Source of the DNA: Dasypus novemcinctus
Taxonomy: Eukaryota > Chordata > Mammalia > Cingulata > Dasypodidae
DNA: 64,000 nucleotides
Assembly (NCBI RefSeq): GCF_030445035.2
Contig: NC_080702.1
Coordinates: 12,594,029 to 12,658,028 of the forward strand
Direction of reading: 5' to 3'
The notes under the pieces were generated by a model. It made no database searches and was not told where the DNA came from. It saw only the letters and a list, made by a program, of their open reading frames with translations. Position numbers and translations under genes: made by a program. Of the stretch, positions 11,816-24,352 are shown in pieces (position 1 is the first letter of the stretch; each line of letters starts with the position of its first letter).

Positions 11816-14810
11816 GATAGTACTATTGGAGTCGTACAAAAGCACATCGTGCTCCATTATGAGCAAAGTGATTCTTAGAGAACAAACTCAAATAGAAATG
11901 AGTTGACAAAGGCCATATAGTGCCTGGACATAGTTTAAGCCTAGGTATGGAGGGAGTGGGTTTTACGTGCTAAGTTTACTTAGAACAAACTTGTGACTGG
12001 CCTGTCTTTAAGTCTCACTTCCCTATTCTGTAAAATGATGAAAAGAGTCTTGTGCTTTTATTTATCTCAAATACTGCTGGGATTACAGAAGTATAATTTT
12101 ATTAAAAAGAAGTGTGATTGGCACAGTACCAAAGCAATATACACAATATCTGGACTCTATTTTTATTTCTCCAGGCACTTAGGATTAGCCACATCATTAC
12201 TCCACTTCTACATCAAGCATAGATGCATCACTCTCTTTCTTAAGTAGTTGAAGAAACAGGGTCTTTCCTGTGTGCACTCTGAGCCAGCCCTTTGGAAGAC
12301 TTTTCACATGGTCCCAGCATATTAACACTGACTGGGCTATGTGACCTCTTTCATGGAAAACCTTCTCTTCTTGATTTTGTGTGTTCCGTATCTTATTCAG
12401 CTTTCTTAATGGTGTTGATTTGGACATTCTGGTTCCTGGGTGTTTCTTCATGTAGCTTCTCCTTCCCTTAGGCTTAATACTATTTCCATACGCTAATAAC
12501 CCAGATTCAGTCATTGTATTAATATTTCCTTTGCTGAGAAATAAATCGTTTGTTTCTTACCCAAAATGGAGATCACAAGTAGCTATTATTTAAAGAGCAT
12601 TAACTACATCCCAAGAATTGGAATATGGAATTTACATCTACTAAATTATCCTTACCGTCAATTTGAAGTTACCTCCTTCTGGAGCTCCTATGCTCTTCTA
12701 GAGTTATTGTATTTTAATCGAATTTCAATTCTTTTGATTTCTCTCAGGATGAACATTCTCAAACCCAATATGGTGATGCACTGTCTTACAGAACATTAGT
12801 AATAGTTTTAATTAAGAATTATTATAAAAACTCCCATTTATTTGGCTCCAATTATGTGTCTAGAGGTATACCAGGTGTATCTGAAGATAGTATATTATTG
12901 TTTTCATTTTATATTTAGGCAAAACAAGGCTAAGGGACTTTTAAAACTTATTCAACACTTATATTTGCCGAAATCAAAATTCACATTTACATCTGAATTC
13001 AATCTAACGCTGCTTCCGTTATAGACTACTGCTTCCACTCCTTCAAGAACAATGTATCTCCAACCATGGGACATAGTGAAGATAAATTTAGCTTCTTCTT
13101 TGGTGAGTGCTCTCTGTCCAAAATGCGTTGGGTTATTGCAATAGAAATTAAGAGGTGTAGCTTGTATTAACCTCAGTATAACACTCAAGTGTGCAAAATA
13201 AGTAACAAAGTCTCTTTCAAGCTTAAATATTGATAATAAAGTAGAAACATAATGACATATAAGTTTGGAGTTTCCACTATTTTCATTTGGATTACCTCTA
13301 AGTTCTTAAAGTCCCACCTACTGTAAAACCTCAGGGAACTAGACTTCCATGACTTCTGCCTGTGCTGCTCTATGTTCAGACACCTATAACCCTGCCTGGG
13401 GTTCAGTCTGTTTCACAGAGTTACCAAGGCCATCTACCTCCATTTCATATGCATGGTCCATTTAGTGGCACTCTTCGTTTCTACACACCCTTGACTCACG
13501 CCCTTGGGTACATGGAGATTACTCAGTTGCTTCTGCAACATAAGGGTGTGGTATGGAAATCTTATGGAGAGGGAAAATGCCTGGACAACACAAAGAATAT
13601 TTTTATTCTTGGGAGTCGGTGTCTATTTTGGATGAACAGATGAACCTGGGCATTAGGAAACCAAACTTTTATTCTGTCAGGTCCTAAAAACTTATTTGGT
13701 AACTTGTGGCTTCCCCTCAGGAAGCAATCCATGGAGATGATGCAGGCTTCTGTCGAGGGAACCCTTACTGTTGGGTTGTTCTCTAGCTCTCCTTTTCCCT
13801 AGAGTGAGGAGCAAAAATCTTGCTCTTGGTAAAGTATTCTCCAGAATATTTTGTCTATTTCTTGAGCCATTCCTATTTTAATAAGGATACAGGTGTTCAA
13901 AATTTAAAAAAAATTGTACGATATATGAATAGATCTCAATAAAACTGGCAACAATAAGGAAGAGGCAATCCCCCTACCCCAGCATGAATGGCTACATCCC
14001 AAACTTGATTACTGAACAGAGAAAGGGCTTAGTTTTTTTTTTTTAATTAGGAAAAACTAATCAGAGAAGATGCAAACATGTCAGAACCTTTGTCATTTTC
14101 TTTTGATGACTATTTTTAGAGAACACTCCCTTCGGCTTCCTAATAAAAAAAGACAATCTGTAATTAATTCTCAACTTCTTTTAAAATGAAAAATTGCTTT
14201 TTTGGCTTTGGTGGTGTTGACTTTTAGACATCCTCTAAAACGTGGCATGAAGCAATCAAAGCAGTGTCTACATAAAAAAGCAGAGAAGAATGAAAATGCC
14301 CAACCAAAACCTATACAAGCAGGGTAAAACCACAACAGTCTATAAATGCTCAAAAGATGAACAAGGAATGTCAGAGACCAAGAGCAATGGATTCATTAGA
14401 CAGGATGTGGAAACTCTGAAAGCTAAAGAGAAACAGGTTTGCAAATCATTATTTTAAAAGAAAACATATGGATGTAGTATATTCCATTATTATTCTTTCT
14501 TTTCTAAATTATACTCTGTTTTTATAGAAAAAAGGAACTAAGATTTCATTATAGCAGCCACTCTCTCTCCATTCTACTCCTTTATACTCAACCTCCCCCA
14601 AATAACACAGCCAGGGCTGTGTCATTTGCTGAAAAATTCTAAAATACAGCAGGATAATATTTTGAGATGTTTACTGAGGTTTCTTTGCCCAAGATTCCTG
14701 TATGCATTACCTTCCCTACTTCCAATAGTTGGGCAATAATGAAACCTTTCCTCATGTACTACCCTTAAGGGAAGCTGGGAATAAACAGCCATATTGTTTG
14801 TTTGGCTATT
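11816..14810. repeat. Intergenic DNA with weak MIR-like patches
   Basis: Short stretches at about 11990-12040 (plus) and 12570-12960 (minus) resemble MIR. The ORFs here, including a 105-codon minus-strand frame at 12197-12514, have no recognisable domain or splice context, and I do not call them genes. Confidence 0.35.
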
Positions 14811-14823
14811 GAAAACTTACTGA

Positions 14824-15229
14824 GGGAAGCGGACTTCGCCCAATGGATAGAGCATCTGCCTACCACATGGGAGATTCGCAATTCAAACCCCGGGCCTCCT
14901 TGACCCGTGTGGAGCTGGCCCATGCGCAGTGCTGATGTGTAATGTGTCCCAGGCACAGGGGAGGGGAGTCCCACATACAAGGAGTGCACCCCATAAGGAG
15001 AGCCGCCCAGCACGAAAGAAGTGCAGCCTGCCCAAGAATGGTGCCACACTCACGGAGAGCTGACACAACAAGATGATGCAACAGAAAGAAACACAGATTC
15101 CCAGGTGCTACTGATGAGGATAAAAGCAGTCACAGAAGAACACACAGCAAATGGACACAGAGAGCAGACAACTGGGGGGCGGGGAGTAGGGGAGAGAAAT
15201 AAATGAAAAAATAAATCTTTTTAAAAAAA
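14824..15229 (+). mobile_element. DAS SINE (armadillo tRNA-derived SINE), full length
   Basis: It begins GGAAGCGGACTTCGCCCAAT and continues with a tRNA-like B-box region (ATTCAAACC), the DAS body (GGAGAGCCGCCCAGCACGAA; ACAACAAGATGATGCAACAG) and an A-rich tail. A 13-bp target duplication GAAAACTTACTGA lies at 14811-14823 and 15230-15242. This family is characteristic of Dasypus, which drives the organism call. Confidence 0.9.
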
Positions 15230-15242
15230 GAAAACTTACTGA

Positions 15243-16805
15243 AAAAAGACAATTCACTGAAAGTAAAAACAACATTTATGATCTATAACAGTTGTGATTT
15301 TTGAGGAAGAAAAACACTGTGAATTTTAAGATCCAAAGTTTGGGTACATAACATTTAGATGTTATTTAAAAATAGAGAAAGAGAATATTGAGAAGGTGGG
15401 TTGATGGCATGAGGGTTGTTTTCCAGTCATAGAGTCAGGATATAGAAATATTTATTGCCGTAGGAAATAGTTTGGAAAAGGTTGGAAAATTAGGGCCAGG
15501 AATTAAAAGGTTGGATTAGGTCTCTCTTTTCTATTTATCCCTACATCTACCACCTGCCAACATTGTGATTGCAACCACAATTAAGGACAGAAATAAGAAA
15601 GCAGAAAATGTTGTCTCCATTTCCATCTTGAAGTCTTGGAAGATATGGCCTCCCAACACGAGGTGACCACAAGAGGTTTCAAATGGTGATGTATTCTCCA
15701 TGAAAATAAACTTCTTTGAAAAGTATCCAGAGATGAAAAAAATTTTCTCAATGTATAGATGCTATACGTTGTTGTTTTTTTTTAATTCTGGGCCAGAAAC
15801 ATTTCTGAAAAACCAAGGTGAAGAGCTCTTCATGCTTTTTTCCCCAGTTAAACTGAAATAACAGTAACTCATGAAAAATATAAGACACAACCATTCAATG
15901 TCTCTAGAAATGATCCTAAGGGCATACAGAATATGAAGAAATATTTTTTCCAGAAAATCTATTACATCTTGGTACAAAGAGCAGGGATTCAAATCATGAT
16001 CTGCTCCCTTTCCCCCCACCCCAGTTCTTGAAGATACAAGCTCCACTCCAGGCATGAGATGCCTAAAAGACAAATTCTTCTCACTGAAGTGTTCTCTCTA
16101 GAGTTATGGTATCTCCCAGCAGTGGAAGGTCTACAGTATTTCTCATCTCCATGAACTTCATGTTGCAGAAGCTCTATTCCAGGCAGGAGTGGTAGAGCAG
16201 TTGGGAGCTCCCTTCCTCCACCCAGACCCTATCTGTGTGCAAGAAGTTTATATCTATAAACAGGCCACAGATACTGGGCCACACTCACCCTCACATCAAC
16301 TCATGCCCTCGATGGGAGAAGCAAGCGAAGAAGACCAGAGTATCCCACCTTCACCCAGCACCCTGCTCACAGAGTAGGAGTATATTTCTAAGAAAAACAG
16401 ACCACTCTCCCCACCCAAAGCTCTAGAACAGTGGCATCAGTATTCTGCCCAGGAGGCAGAGGCACACTGGAAGAACAATGAGCTCAATAGTTCTCACTAA
16501 GAGGACTGACTTTATACGGAACCCAAAGTGGGGCAATTCCAAGCTAAGGGCACTGTCTAAAATAATGGATATTTTGGTTGGGAGCAATCAACAAGAGACC
16601 TTTAGTATGATTAAAGCAATAACGGAAAAGAAAGACTGGCTAGAAGTTTAACAGTAATAAACAACGAAGGAAATAACATATATAGAGCACTCCTGGGGTC
16701 ATGCAAGCCCCAAATTCTGGTCTGTAAAGTTACCACTGCAATGGGACCTGACTTTGATTGGATAATACTGTGGAGCATTTTGTGACCCACAGTGTTGTTA
16801 AAACA
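15243..16805. other. Intergenic stretch, nothing recognised
   Basis: No gene or well-defined repeat was recognised; short ORFs on either strand lack domain signatures. Confidence 0.35.
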
Positions 16806-16811
16806 ATAGGG

Positions 16812-16905
16812 GAGCAGGTACACATCAGTGGTTTGAGCACCTGCTTTCCATGTACGAGGGCCTGGGTTCCTGGGCCTGGTCCTTGGTACTTTGTTAAAAA
16901 AAAAA
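16812..16905 (+). mobile_element. Short tRNA-like SINE
   Basis: GGGGAGCAGGTACACATCAG with GTGGTTTGAGCACCTGC and GGCCTGGGTTCCTGGG looks like a tRNA-derived head (A-box and B-box-like parts) followed by an A10 run. The body is about 85 bp, much shorter than the DAS copies here, so it is either a distinct tRNA SINE or a head-only copy. Confidence 0.6.
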
Positions 16906-16919
16906 CAGAACAATAAGCT

Positions 16920-18250
16920 AGAAATTAAGGGAGTCTACCTGCAGTGTCTGCTATCAAGGGAAGAATACAAGCTATCTGATACTGATACAAGAAGACAAGC
17001 TAGCAGCTTAACAGAGAAATCTGGGAAAGACACAAAGAGAGACTGGCTCAAACCACCGTCAGTGGTGGAGTAGGGAGACTCAGGGTGACTGAGTACATGT
17101 ACAAGGCCTCTGAGAAGCAACAGTAGAGGCTACACACTTCAGGGAAACTGAGTGGCAAGGTCACTTAGAAAATAAACCTGCAAACTAGCAAATGTTTGTC
17201 TTCATTCATTAGCCCAGACAGGTCACTTAAAAAATAAACAAGCAAACTAGTAAACAACAATGACAGCCTTGGGTGGAAAAGCGGGATAATATAAGAGTTT
17301 CCACAATAAATTATATAAAATGCCTAGATTTCAACAAAAAAATTATGAGCAAGCAAATAAACAAGAAGGTACAACTCATACAGAAGGGGAAAAAAACAGG
17401 CAACAGAAACTGCTATTGAGAGGGCCTAGACTTTGGACTTTGCAGACAAAAAGTTAAAAGAAGCTATTCTAAATATGTTCCCAGAACTAGAAGAAGCCAT
17501 GCTTAAAGAATGAAAGGAATTTATAATACTGATGTCTCATATAACAAAATATCAATAAAGAAATAGAAAGTATAAAAAGAACAAATGGAAATTCTGGAGA
17601 GCAGAAGTCCAATAACAGTAATAATGTAATTTGTCAGAATGCCTTGAAGGTAGACAGGCACTGGGAAAAGAATCAGTGAATGTGAAAACAGATTGATAAG
17701 AGATTATACAATCTGAAAAACAAAAAGATAAATGAACAGTCTTAGAGAAATATGAAACACCATAAAAGCACACTAACACACACACTATGGGAGTATCAAA
17801 AGGAGAAGAGAGAAAGAAGTATAAATAATATTCAAAGAAATAATGAATACCAACTCCCCAAATTTGATGAAAAACATCAATATAACCATGCAAGATCAAG
17901 AAATACCAAGTTAGACAAATTGAAAAATATCAACACCCAGACACGATCATAGTAAAAATGCTGAAGGACAAACACAAGTAGAAAATCCTAAAAGTGGGAA
18001 GAGCAAAAAGAGTTATCATGGACAGAAATAGGATGACATATTTGAAGTGTTGAAAGGAAAAATCTATCAACAAAGAATCTTATTTCAAATACGATTGCTA
18101 GAAAACCTACAGTTTTTCAGACTGAAAGTACCAGATTTTAATTTGAGTCCACCTGAAAAAATAAAGAGCAAAGTAAAGGTAATTATGTTGCCAATTATGA
18201 AATGTAATAAAATTACTTATTAAATGATTTAAAGGATAATTACATAAAAT
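16920..18250 (+). repeat. HAL1/L1 ORF1-like remnant
   Basis: An A-rich plus-strand block has the order of ancient L1/HAL1 ORF1: coiled-coil-like sequence at about 17440-17760, then GAAGTGTTGAAAGGAAAAA with AAGAATCTTATTTCAAATACG near 18045-18092, and a C-terminal-like part to 18250. Frames are heavily broken. Confidence 0.5.
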
Positions 18251-18479
18251 AATGTAATTGTAATGTTATTGTATTTGGGGGCCTATGAAACATAGAAATG
18301 AAATATACTTCATAATAGCAGCACAAAGGATGTGGGTGGAAGCAAAGCTGTACTGTAGGCTGGAGTAAGGAAATGGTACCAGATGATAACTCAAATCCAC
18401 ATGAAGAAATGAACAAAATCAGAAGTACTAAATAATATTAATATTACAAACTCTGTAAATATATATTAGTCTCACTTTC

Positions 18480-19150
18480 CTCTCAGAACAGATCATACAC
18501 CTAAATATAAGAGTTACAACTATGAAAACCTTAGAACACACAGAGAGAACTACCACCAGGATCTTGTATCAAAATTTAAAACTTGTTCATCAAACAAATC
18601 ATCCAGAAAGTTAAAAGAAAACCAGAAGAATGGGAAAAAAAATATGTGGAAACTATATATGTTACAATGGCTTAACATTCATAATATATGAAGAGTTCCG
18701 CAACGCAACAAAAACACACAAATCCAATTTAAAAATGGACAAAGGACCTAAAAAGACATTTCTCCAAAGAAGATAAACAAATGGCCAATGAGCACATGAA
18801 AAGTCACTCAATGCCTTTAGCCATTAGGGAACTGCAAACCAAAAATCAAAACCATGAAATACTACCTCACATCCACTGGAATGACTACTATTAAAACAAT
18901 AACAACAACAATAAACCAACCAAAAAGTAATAAGCTCTGCTGAAGATGTGGGGAATAGGAAGACTGGTATATTTTTGGTAGGAATGTAAAATGTTACAGA
19001 ATAGTTAGACAATTCCTCAATACTTAAACATAGAACTACCATATGACCTGGCAATCCCACTTCCAGGTATGTACTCAAAGGAATTGAAACTACAGACACA
19101 AACAGATATTTGTACACCAGTGTTCACAGTAGCATTATTTACAGTAGGAT
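18480..19150 (+). repeat. L1 ORF2 3' end remnant
   Basis: Typical L1 ORF2 end sequence: AAATGGACAAAGGACCTAAA, CATTTCTCCAAAGAAGATA, AAATGGCCAATGAGCACATG, GAAATACTACCTCACATCCA and TGGCAATCCCACTTCCAGGT, in the expected order. Degenerate and non-coding. Confidence 0.8.
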
Positions 19151-19289
19151 TAGTAAATGGTGGATTTTAGAAGGTAAGATTTCAATATTTTCAAATTTTC
19201 TATAATTATCTTTGCAATAAAGTATTAGTAAGTGCATTTAAATGTACTGTCTAAAATGGAATCCACTCCACTAACAAGGATACTTATCA

Positions 19290-20960
19290 TCAAATTGAAA
19301 TCCCTGTAGAACATATGGTAACTGCTGTCAGTATATGTGGATGATGGAGGCAGAACTGTTTTAGAATTTGTCAAGAACATACTGCCACTTAGGTGAGATA
19401 CAAAATGAACACGAAGTTTAATGGGACTCTGTCACTGCAGCATAGCATGTATTTTAGTACCACTGGCAGACTGACTATGGCCAGTTACTTTTGGTGGCCA
19501 TTAGCTACAAATCTACACCTTTGATTCTTTTTTTTTTTAAGATTTATTTATTTCTCTCCTTCCCCACCCCTCCCACCCCAGGTGTCTGTTCTCTGTGTCT
19601 ATTTGCTGCGTGTTCTTTGTTCACTTCTGTTGTCAGCGGCACCGGAATCTGTGTTTCTTTTTGTTGCAACAGCTCTCCGTGTGTGCGGCACCATTCCTGG
19701 GCAGGCTGAACTTCCTTTCACGCTGGGCGGCTCTCCTTATGGGGTGCACTCCTTGTGCGTGGGGCTCCCTTACGCAGGGGACCTCCCTGTACGCATCAGC
19801 ACTGCGCATGGGTCAGCTGCACACAGGTCAAGGAGGCCCGGGATTTGAACCGTGGACCTCCCATGTGGTAGATGGACGCCCTAACCACTGGGCCAAGTCC
19901 GCTTCCCGTCCTTTGATTCTTATTTTATTCCTGCTCTTTGCCATCCTTCTTTCATCGTGGAAGACTGTACTGAGGCAGCTCACACTGTACTTGTTAAACC
20001 TCCAACTCTAAATACACGCACATCTTGTCCTAACCAGAATCCTCCCAGTATTTCATGAGTAACACACTACTGTCTTTGAGTTATTCTGTGTCCTTCTAGC
20101 TTGCCAGGAGCAGCTCACTGTGGTGCTTCCAAATGACCCAAAATGTGAAGAAGCCAGAACTAAAGCAAGGTGACATTGCTTTTCATTGTCTGAGGTGACC
20201 CAGTAATGTGTTTTGTTTTTTTGGTTTCTTCCTTTTTCAATTAATTTCATGTAAGGACATCATCTAATCATTTACATTATAGATGATATATATAATTTTC
20301 TCAGGGCAGAGATCACTGACTGGGAGTCTCTTCCAACTGATAAATGAATTAAGGGGCACCCATGAACGGCAGCAGCAAGTTATAAACTATAAGGCAGGGG
20401 GCCTGTCACACAGCTGTATTTCTTTTTCTCCTTGGATTAAGGATTAAGAATTTTATAATCACCAACCAAAATGGAATTGAGAGACAGATGTCTAGGAAAG
20501 GCTTGTGAATTCCAGATGGATCTGTAATGTTTGATTATGGGGTCGTGACTCGACCAGTTTCCCATGTAGCTTCCTCATTGTGGCAAGCAAGCAAAAGTCC
20601 TGTTCAAACAGGGTACAGCATGATCCTCATAGAGTTTTCTCCAGTTGCAGGTGACACAAGGAACAAATGAAAATGGAACATTAACTAGAATCACTGATGT
20701 AGAAAAATCTGGATGATAGGAAAACCAGGGCATTCTTGTTAAGTCTGTCTAGAATGGAAACATGGTTCCAGATCTTGGTGAGAATAAGGACTGGGGGTGT
20801 GGTTAAAGAAAATGATTTTCCAGGGAAGGACTATGGGAATGTACTACATTCCTGAAAGCAGTAGCTGTGTTCCCTTTATGTGTCATTGATTTGTGTGTAC
20901 AGTTATTAGGAAGTGTGTATGCATGACTCCACGTGATGTGATTTGGAGAAGGGAGTTTGT
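19290..20960. repeat. Duplicated block, copy 1 (5' part)
   Basis: This block is paralogous in the same orientation to 34410-35390 plus 43885-44040. Shared landmarks are AGAACATATGGTA, TTAGGTGAGATACA, ATTTTAGTACCA, AGCAGCAAGTTATAAACTA against AGCAGCAGATTATAAACTA, and ACAGCATGATCC. A DAS SINE inserted only in this copy. No exon is evident. Similarity by eye suggests an old duplication. Confidence 0.55.
19529..19909 (-). mobile_element. DAS SINE, minus strand
   Basis: Reverse-oriented full-length DAS SINE: a T-rich tail at the left, the DAS body, and the head reading GGGAAGCGGACTTGGCCC on the minus strand. An 11-bp target duplication CCTTTGATTCT lies at 19518-19528 and 19910-19920. Confidence 0.9.
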
Positions 20961-21039
20961 GTGTCAGTTTCCTAAGAGATGTGTTAAACATAACACTGGA
21001 TAACTGCCATCGCAAATTTTCTAAAAACTAATCCCATGA

Positions 21040-21240
21040 CCACTGCAAACTTTGCATATATTAACCCATAAAACCCTCACCATAATCATTCCTGGGATTA
21101 TATTTACTCTCCCCAACTTTTACATGGAGATTCTCAGGTTCACAGATTAGTGACCCAAGATTTCAAGTACCTAAGAAGAAGAGCCAAAATGTGAACGCAA
21201 CCATGTGCCCCTGTGTTGATATGCTGAACTTCTCAGCTTC
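21040..21240 (-). repeat. MIR-like remnant, minus strand
   Basis: A TTAACCCATAAAACCCTCAC start, GATTATATTTACTCTCCCC and AGTGACCCAAGATTTCAAG resemble a diverged reverse-oriented MIR. The call is weak but the order is right. Confidence 0.45.
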
Positions 21241-21673
21241 ACTCACTTCAAAGCCGTGAGTCACCAGTGACCAGGCAAGGGATCCCATCATCCATGTGTG
21301 CACCTGGAAGTGCACAGCTTATAGGGTTTCTAAACACAGCTATTCTTTATTGGTAGCCTCAGGGGTCCCATAATTTAAGTAAGCATTTAGGGGCATTTTA
21401 CCAGGTATTCAGGCATAGTTATTACTATGAAAAGCACCAGATATTTAGACATGGGTATCAGTGTGAAAGGCACATAGAAATCCCCATGTTTCTGGCAAGC
21501 TCATGGAGTCTGCAAGTTGTGAACCAGCGGTATGACAAGCTGGTCAACCTCTGCCAAGACTCAGTCACTGCTCAGCACGTCGTCCAAGCAGAAAAGAATC
21601 AGGGAGATATTTGGATCTATTTGATAACTTCATCACCTCAAGACCTACAAATGATGAAATCTGTGAGCTACAC

Positions 21674-22163
21674 TGTTGGAAACTGAGGCACAGTGGCCTC
21701 TCAAGGAGAGAGGTGCTGTCTCCATGCTAGTGCTGTCTCGATGGTTATGCTTGCAACCTAAGGAATGTGGTAATTAAGAGTTCCCAGCAAATGGGATGAA
21801 GCTATTAAAGGCTGAAAGAAAAGATGAGCACATACCTTTTGTAGTGAATAGAACACTTAAGACTTTGTACCTTAAGATGTTTTTAAATTCCTTAGACTAT
21901 GGGTAATGCTGACAATTAATACATATTGCTGCTTAATGACATGTAGGCTATGTGTTTATGCTTATTGGCACGTAGGCTACGTATGCCTGCTTCTTGGCAC
22001 GTACCCTGGAGTATATCAAGAACCCCTTGTAAACAATAAAGTTGTCTGAGGAGTCATTACTCGCAGACCCCCTGATCCCAGCTCTCCCGTTCTTTCTCTT
22101 TGTTTCCTATTTCCTTTTCTCTTTCTTTCGTTCCCCATACCCTTCGGGTCCAAATCTCCAACA
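21674..22163 (+). mobile_element. Solo LTR, class II-like, plus strand
   Basis: The 490-bp element starts TGTTGGAAACTGAGGC and ends CTCCAACA, giving TG...CA termini with a short terminal inverted repeat (TGTTGG/CCAACA). A perfect 6-bp target duplication CTACAC lies at 21668-21673 and 22164-22169. AATAAA is at 22035-22040, followed by a pyrimidine-rich U5-like region. No internal retroviral sequence is present, so it is a solo LTR left by recombination. A 6-bp duplication is typical of class II ERVs. Confidence 0.88.
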
Positions 22164-22559
22164 CTACACATCCGAGGGACAGTAACCAACAAGAACTCAA
22201 AGTTCCTAGTAGTCAATAGCCTAGTATTCATCCCTTCTTCCAACTCTCTTCTTGAGCTTACAGCCTCCTTTCTAATGAACCATGGGATGGCTGAGGTGAG
22301 CATGGAGAGTCACATAACTCAGTGAATAATCTAAGTAATGAAAAAGAACACTGAAAGGAAAAATATTACAAAGTCAACATTCACTATTTTTAATATGGTA
22401 AGGTGTGAGTGTAATCAAAACCTCTATAATTACCTTTATGAAAAAGGCTCTTTTCCCTAAAATTAAAACCAGTCAACCAATAAAACGCTACTTATCATTT
22501 AAAGAGAAAAAATACTACACAGCAGCACTCTGAATCTGGGGAGTTTGAAACGATCTTTG

Positions 22560-22920
22560 GGAAGTTCAGTAGGGCAGTCAGTATTATCCTAGCTTCAAAA
22601 CAGGGAGAAGGAGTGATGGGATTGTGACAGTAAATCATGGCTTGTATTTTAGTACCATTTGTAGATGGAATATTTCACTTTTCATTAGGATGCTTTTAGC
22701 TACATAGCCAAAGTATCTTATTTCTCTTTTGTTTCCTGTTTTTCTCATTTACCATCCTTCTTCTAAAAAGGATGATGGCTCACCAACTCATCATTCCAGG
22801 CTTCCTATCCCTCTGCCTCCAGATTTCCTTGCCCCTTCCCAAGTTGTATACAGCTCCCCAAATGACCCAGGAGCAACACCCCAAAGAACTGACAGTTACT
22901 CTTTGACCTTCTAGCTCTTC
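22560..22920. repeat. Partial third copy of duplicated block
   Basis: ATTTTAGTACCATTTGTAGA, TTAGCTACATAGCCAA and CCATCCTTCTTCT correspond to segments near 19450-19950 and 34560-34690. This implies at least three related units between 19 and 45 kb. Confidence 0.45.
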
Positions 22921-23859
22921 CTTAGGCCCTGCTGTAGGAATCTCCTAGTGACAGGACAAATGATGATGCCCCATCTAATTCCAAGGGAAGATCACCTTAC
23001 TCTGAGATGGAACAGTCACTTTCTTTGTACACCAGAAAAGAGAGACTGAAAATCCATTTGTATTCCTGGAAGTATCCAAACTGTAAAAACCCCAATCCCT
23101 GTTCTCTATTATAAGCAGCCTCAGTGGTCTCAAGACACACAGAGGTTACAGGTTCCTTTTATCATAGACTGAGGCCTTGACATATTATGTAATGTGCAAA
23201 AGCCTACATTCTTGTAATCAGGAGAGTGCTGTGATGGTCTACCTAAATGTGGAAGTGAGAAGTTGACAAGGGATTGTTTCACCTCCTCTATCTCACTTAC
23301 GAACTGTCTTGCTGAAGGCCTCTGACTCCACAGAGCCCTGGGAAGGTCTGGGATCCCAGGAGAAAGAGCATCATGATCTAGGGTGGCCAGTCTGGTCGCA
23401 ACTGAAGAAGGAAGGGATGGGTGTGCCACCGTCTCTAGTAACTTTCTTGCAGACGTTTGTGTTCCTAAAGATTGACTTGTAGATCAGTGGTAAGACTCTA
23501 CCAGGAGTGATGAGGACAACAGTCCAGATAGACACCTGAGCACCCAAACAGAGGATCACAAGAACTAGTTATATTGCATCTGCTACTTTGCAGGCTGAAC
23601 AAAGGAGTACAAAACAGAAAGCAAATACATAAGGAGCTCTGCTTTGTTCTTTTCATATTTTAATTCTATAACAGAGGTTAGAGGACCATGGTATTTCAGC
23701 ATTTGTGTTTGCAATCTTCTTTTCTGGATTTTGCTATTTAAGAATATCTTTTCCCACAAGACCTGCTCTTTCATGCACTGATGAATGCCAATCCTCAAAG
23801 CCTCTGTATTTCTAGGTTCACTACACGTGCTCCCCTGACCTGGTGAGGTGCAGTAGAAA

Positions 23860-24230
23860 GCATATACTTGAACAAACATCTAGTTTCCATCTCTCACCCA
23901 AATACAAATCCTGGGATTAGGAATAAAACCTAAATTTGCTTCCATTTGACAGAAGTTTGTGTGTAGTTTGCCCTTCAAGACTGTCCAAGGCCTGGCATGG
24001 TTTCTGGGGGACTCGTGTGCAGGGGCTGCTCAATGCCTCACACACTGCCTCATAGAGGCCCACTAACCACTCCTCCTAGAAAGAAACAGACCCAGGGCAG
24101 AGCCTCGGGGCTGTAGGGCCAGGGTGACACTGCTCCTCTCAGAACCCAAGCTCCAGAAAGCTAGCTCTGCCCTGTCCCCACACTGCAATCATGCTTCTCC
24201 ATGTTACCTTTCCTCATTCCTGTGCAGAAG
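23860..24230. repeat. Duplicated block, copy 1 (3' part)
   Basis: Paralogous to 44120-44480: CACCCAAATACAAATCCTGG against CACCCAAATCCAAAATTCCA, CCAAGGCCTGGCATGGTTTC against CCAAGGCCTGGCAAGGTTTC, and CTCTCAGAACCCA in both. The intervening 23100-23860 holds no recognisable gene. A minus-strand frame at 23371-23559 has a hydrophobic start but no supporting context. Confidence 0.55.
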
Positions 24231-24352
24231 CCCCTCCGGTCCAATTTCCCCAAATCTTGATGAACCCTGGAAGTTTCAACTGACTTAAGTGGTCACACCA
24301 CGGATACAACACTGTCTGACTTGCAGTCCAAGGGAATGTGGACAAATTACTT

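Noticed and set aside
12197-12514. 105-codon minus-strand ORF with many basic residues
   Set aside because: No recognisable family, splice signals or conservation evidence; I could not support it as a gene or processed pseudogene.
23371-23559. Minus-strand ORF with a hydrophobic N-terminus that could be a membrane-protein exon
   Set aside because: Only 62 codons, no family recognised, no convincing splice sites, and the equivalent part of the duplicated block is not conserved.
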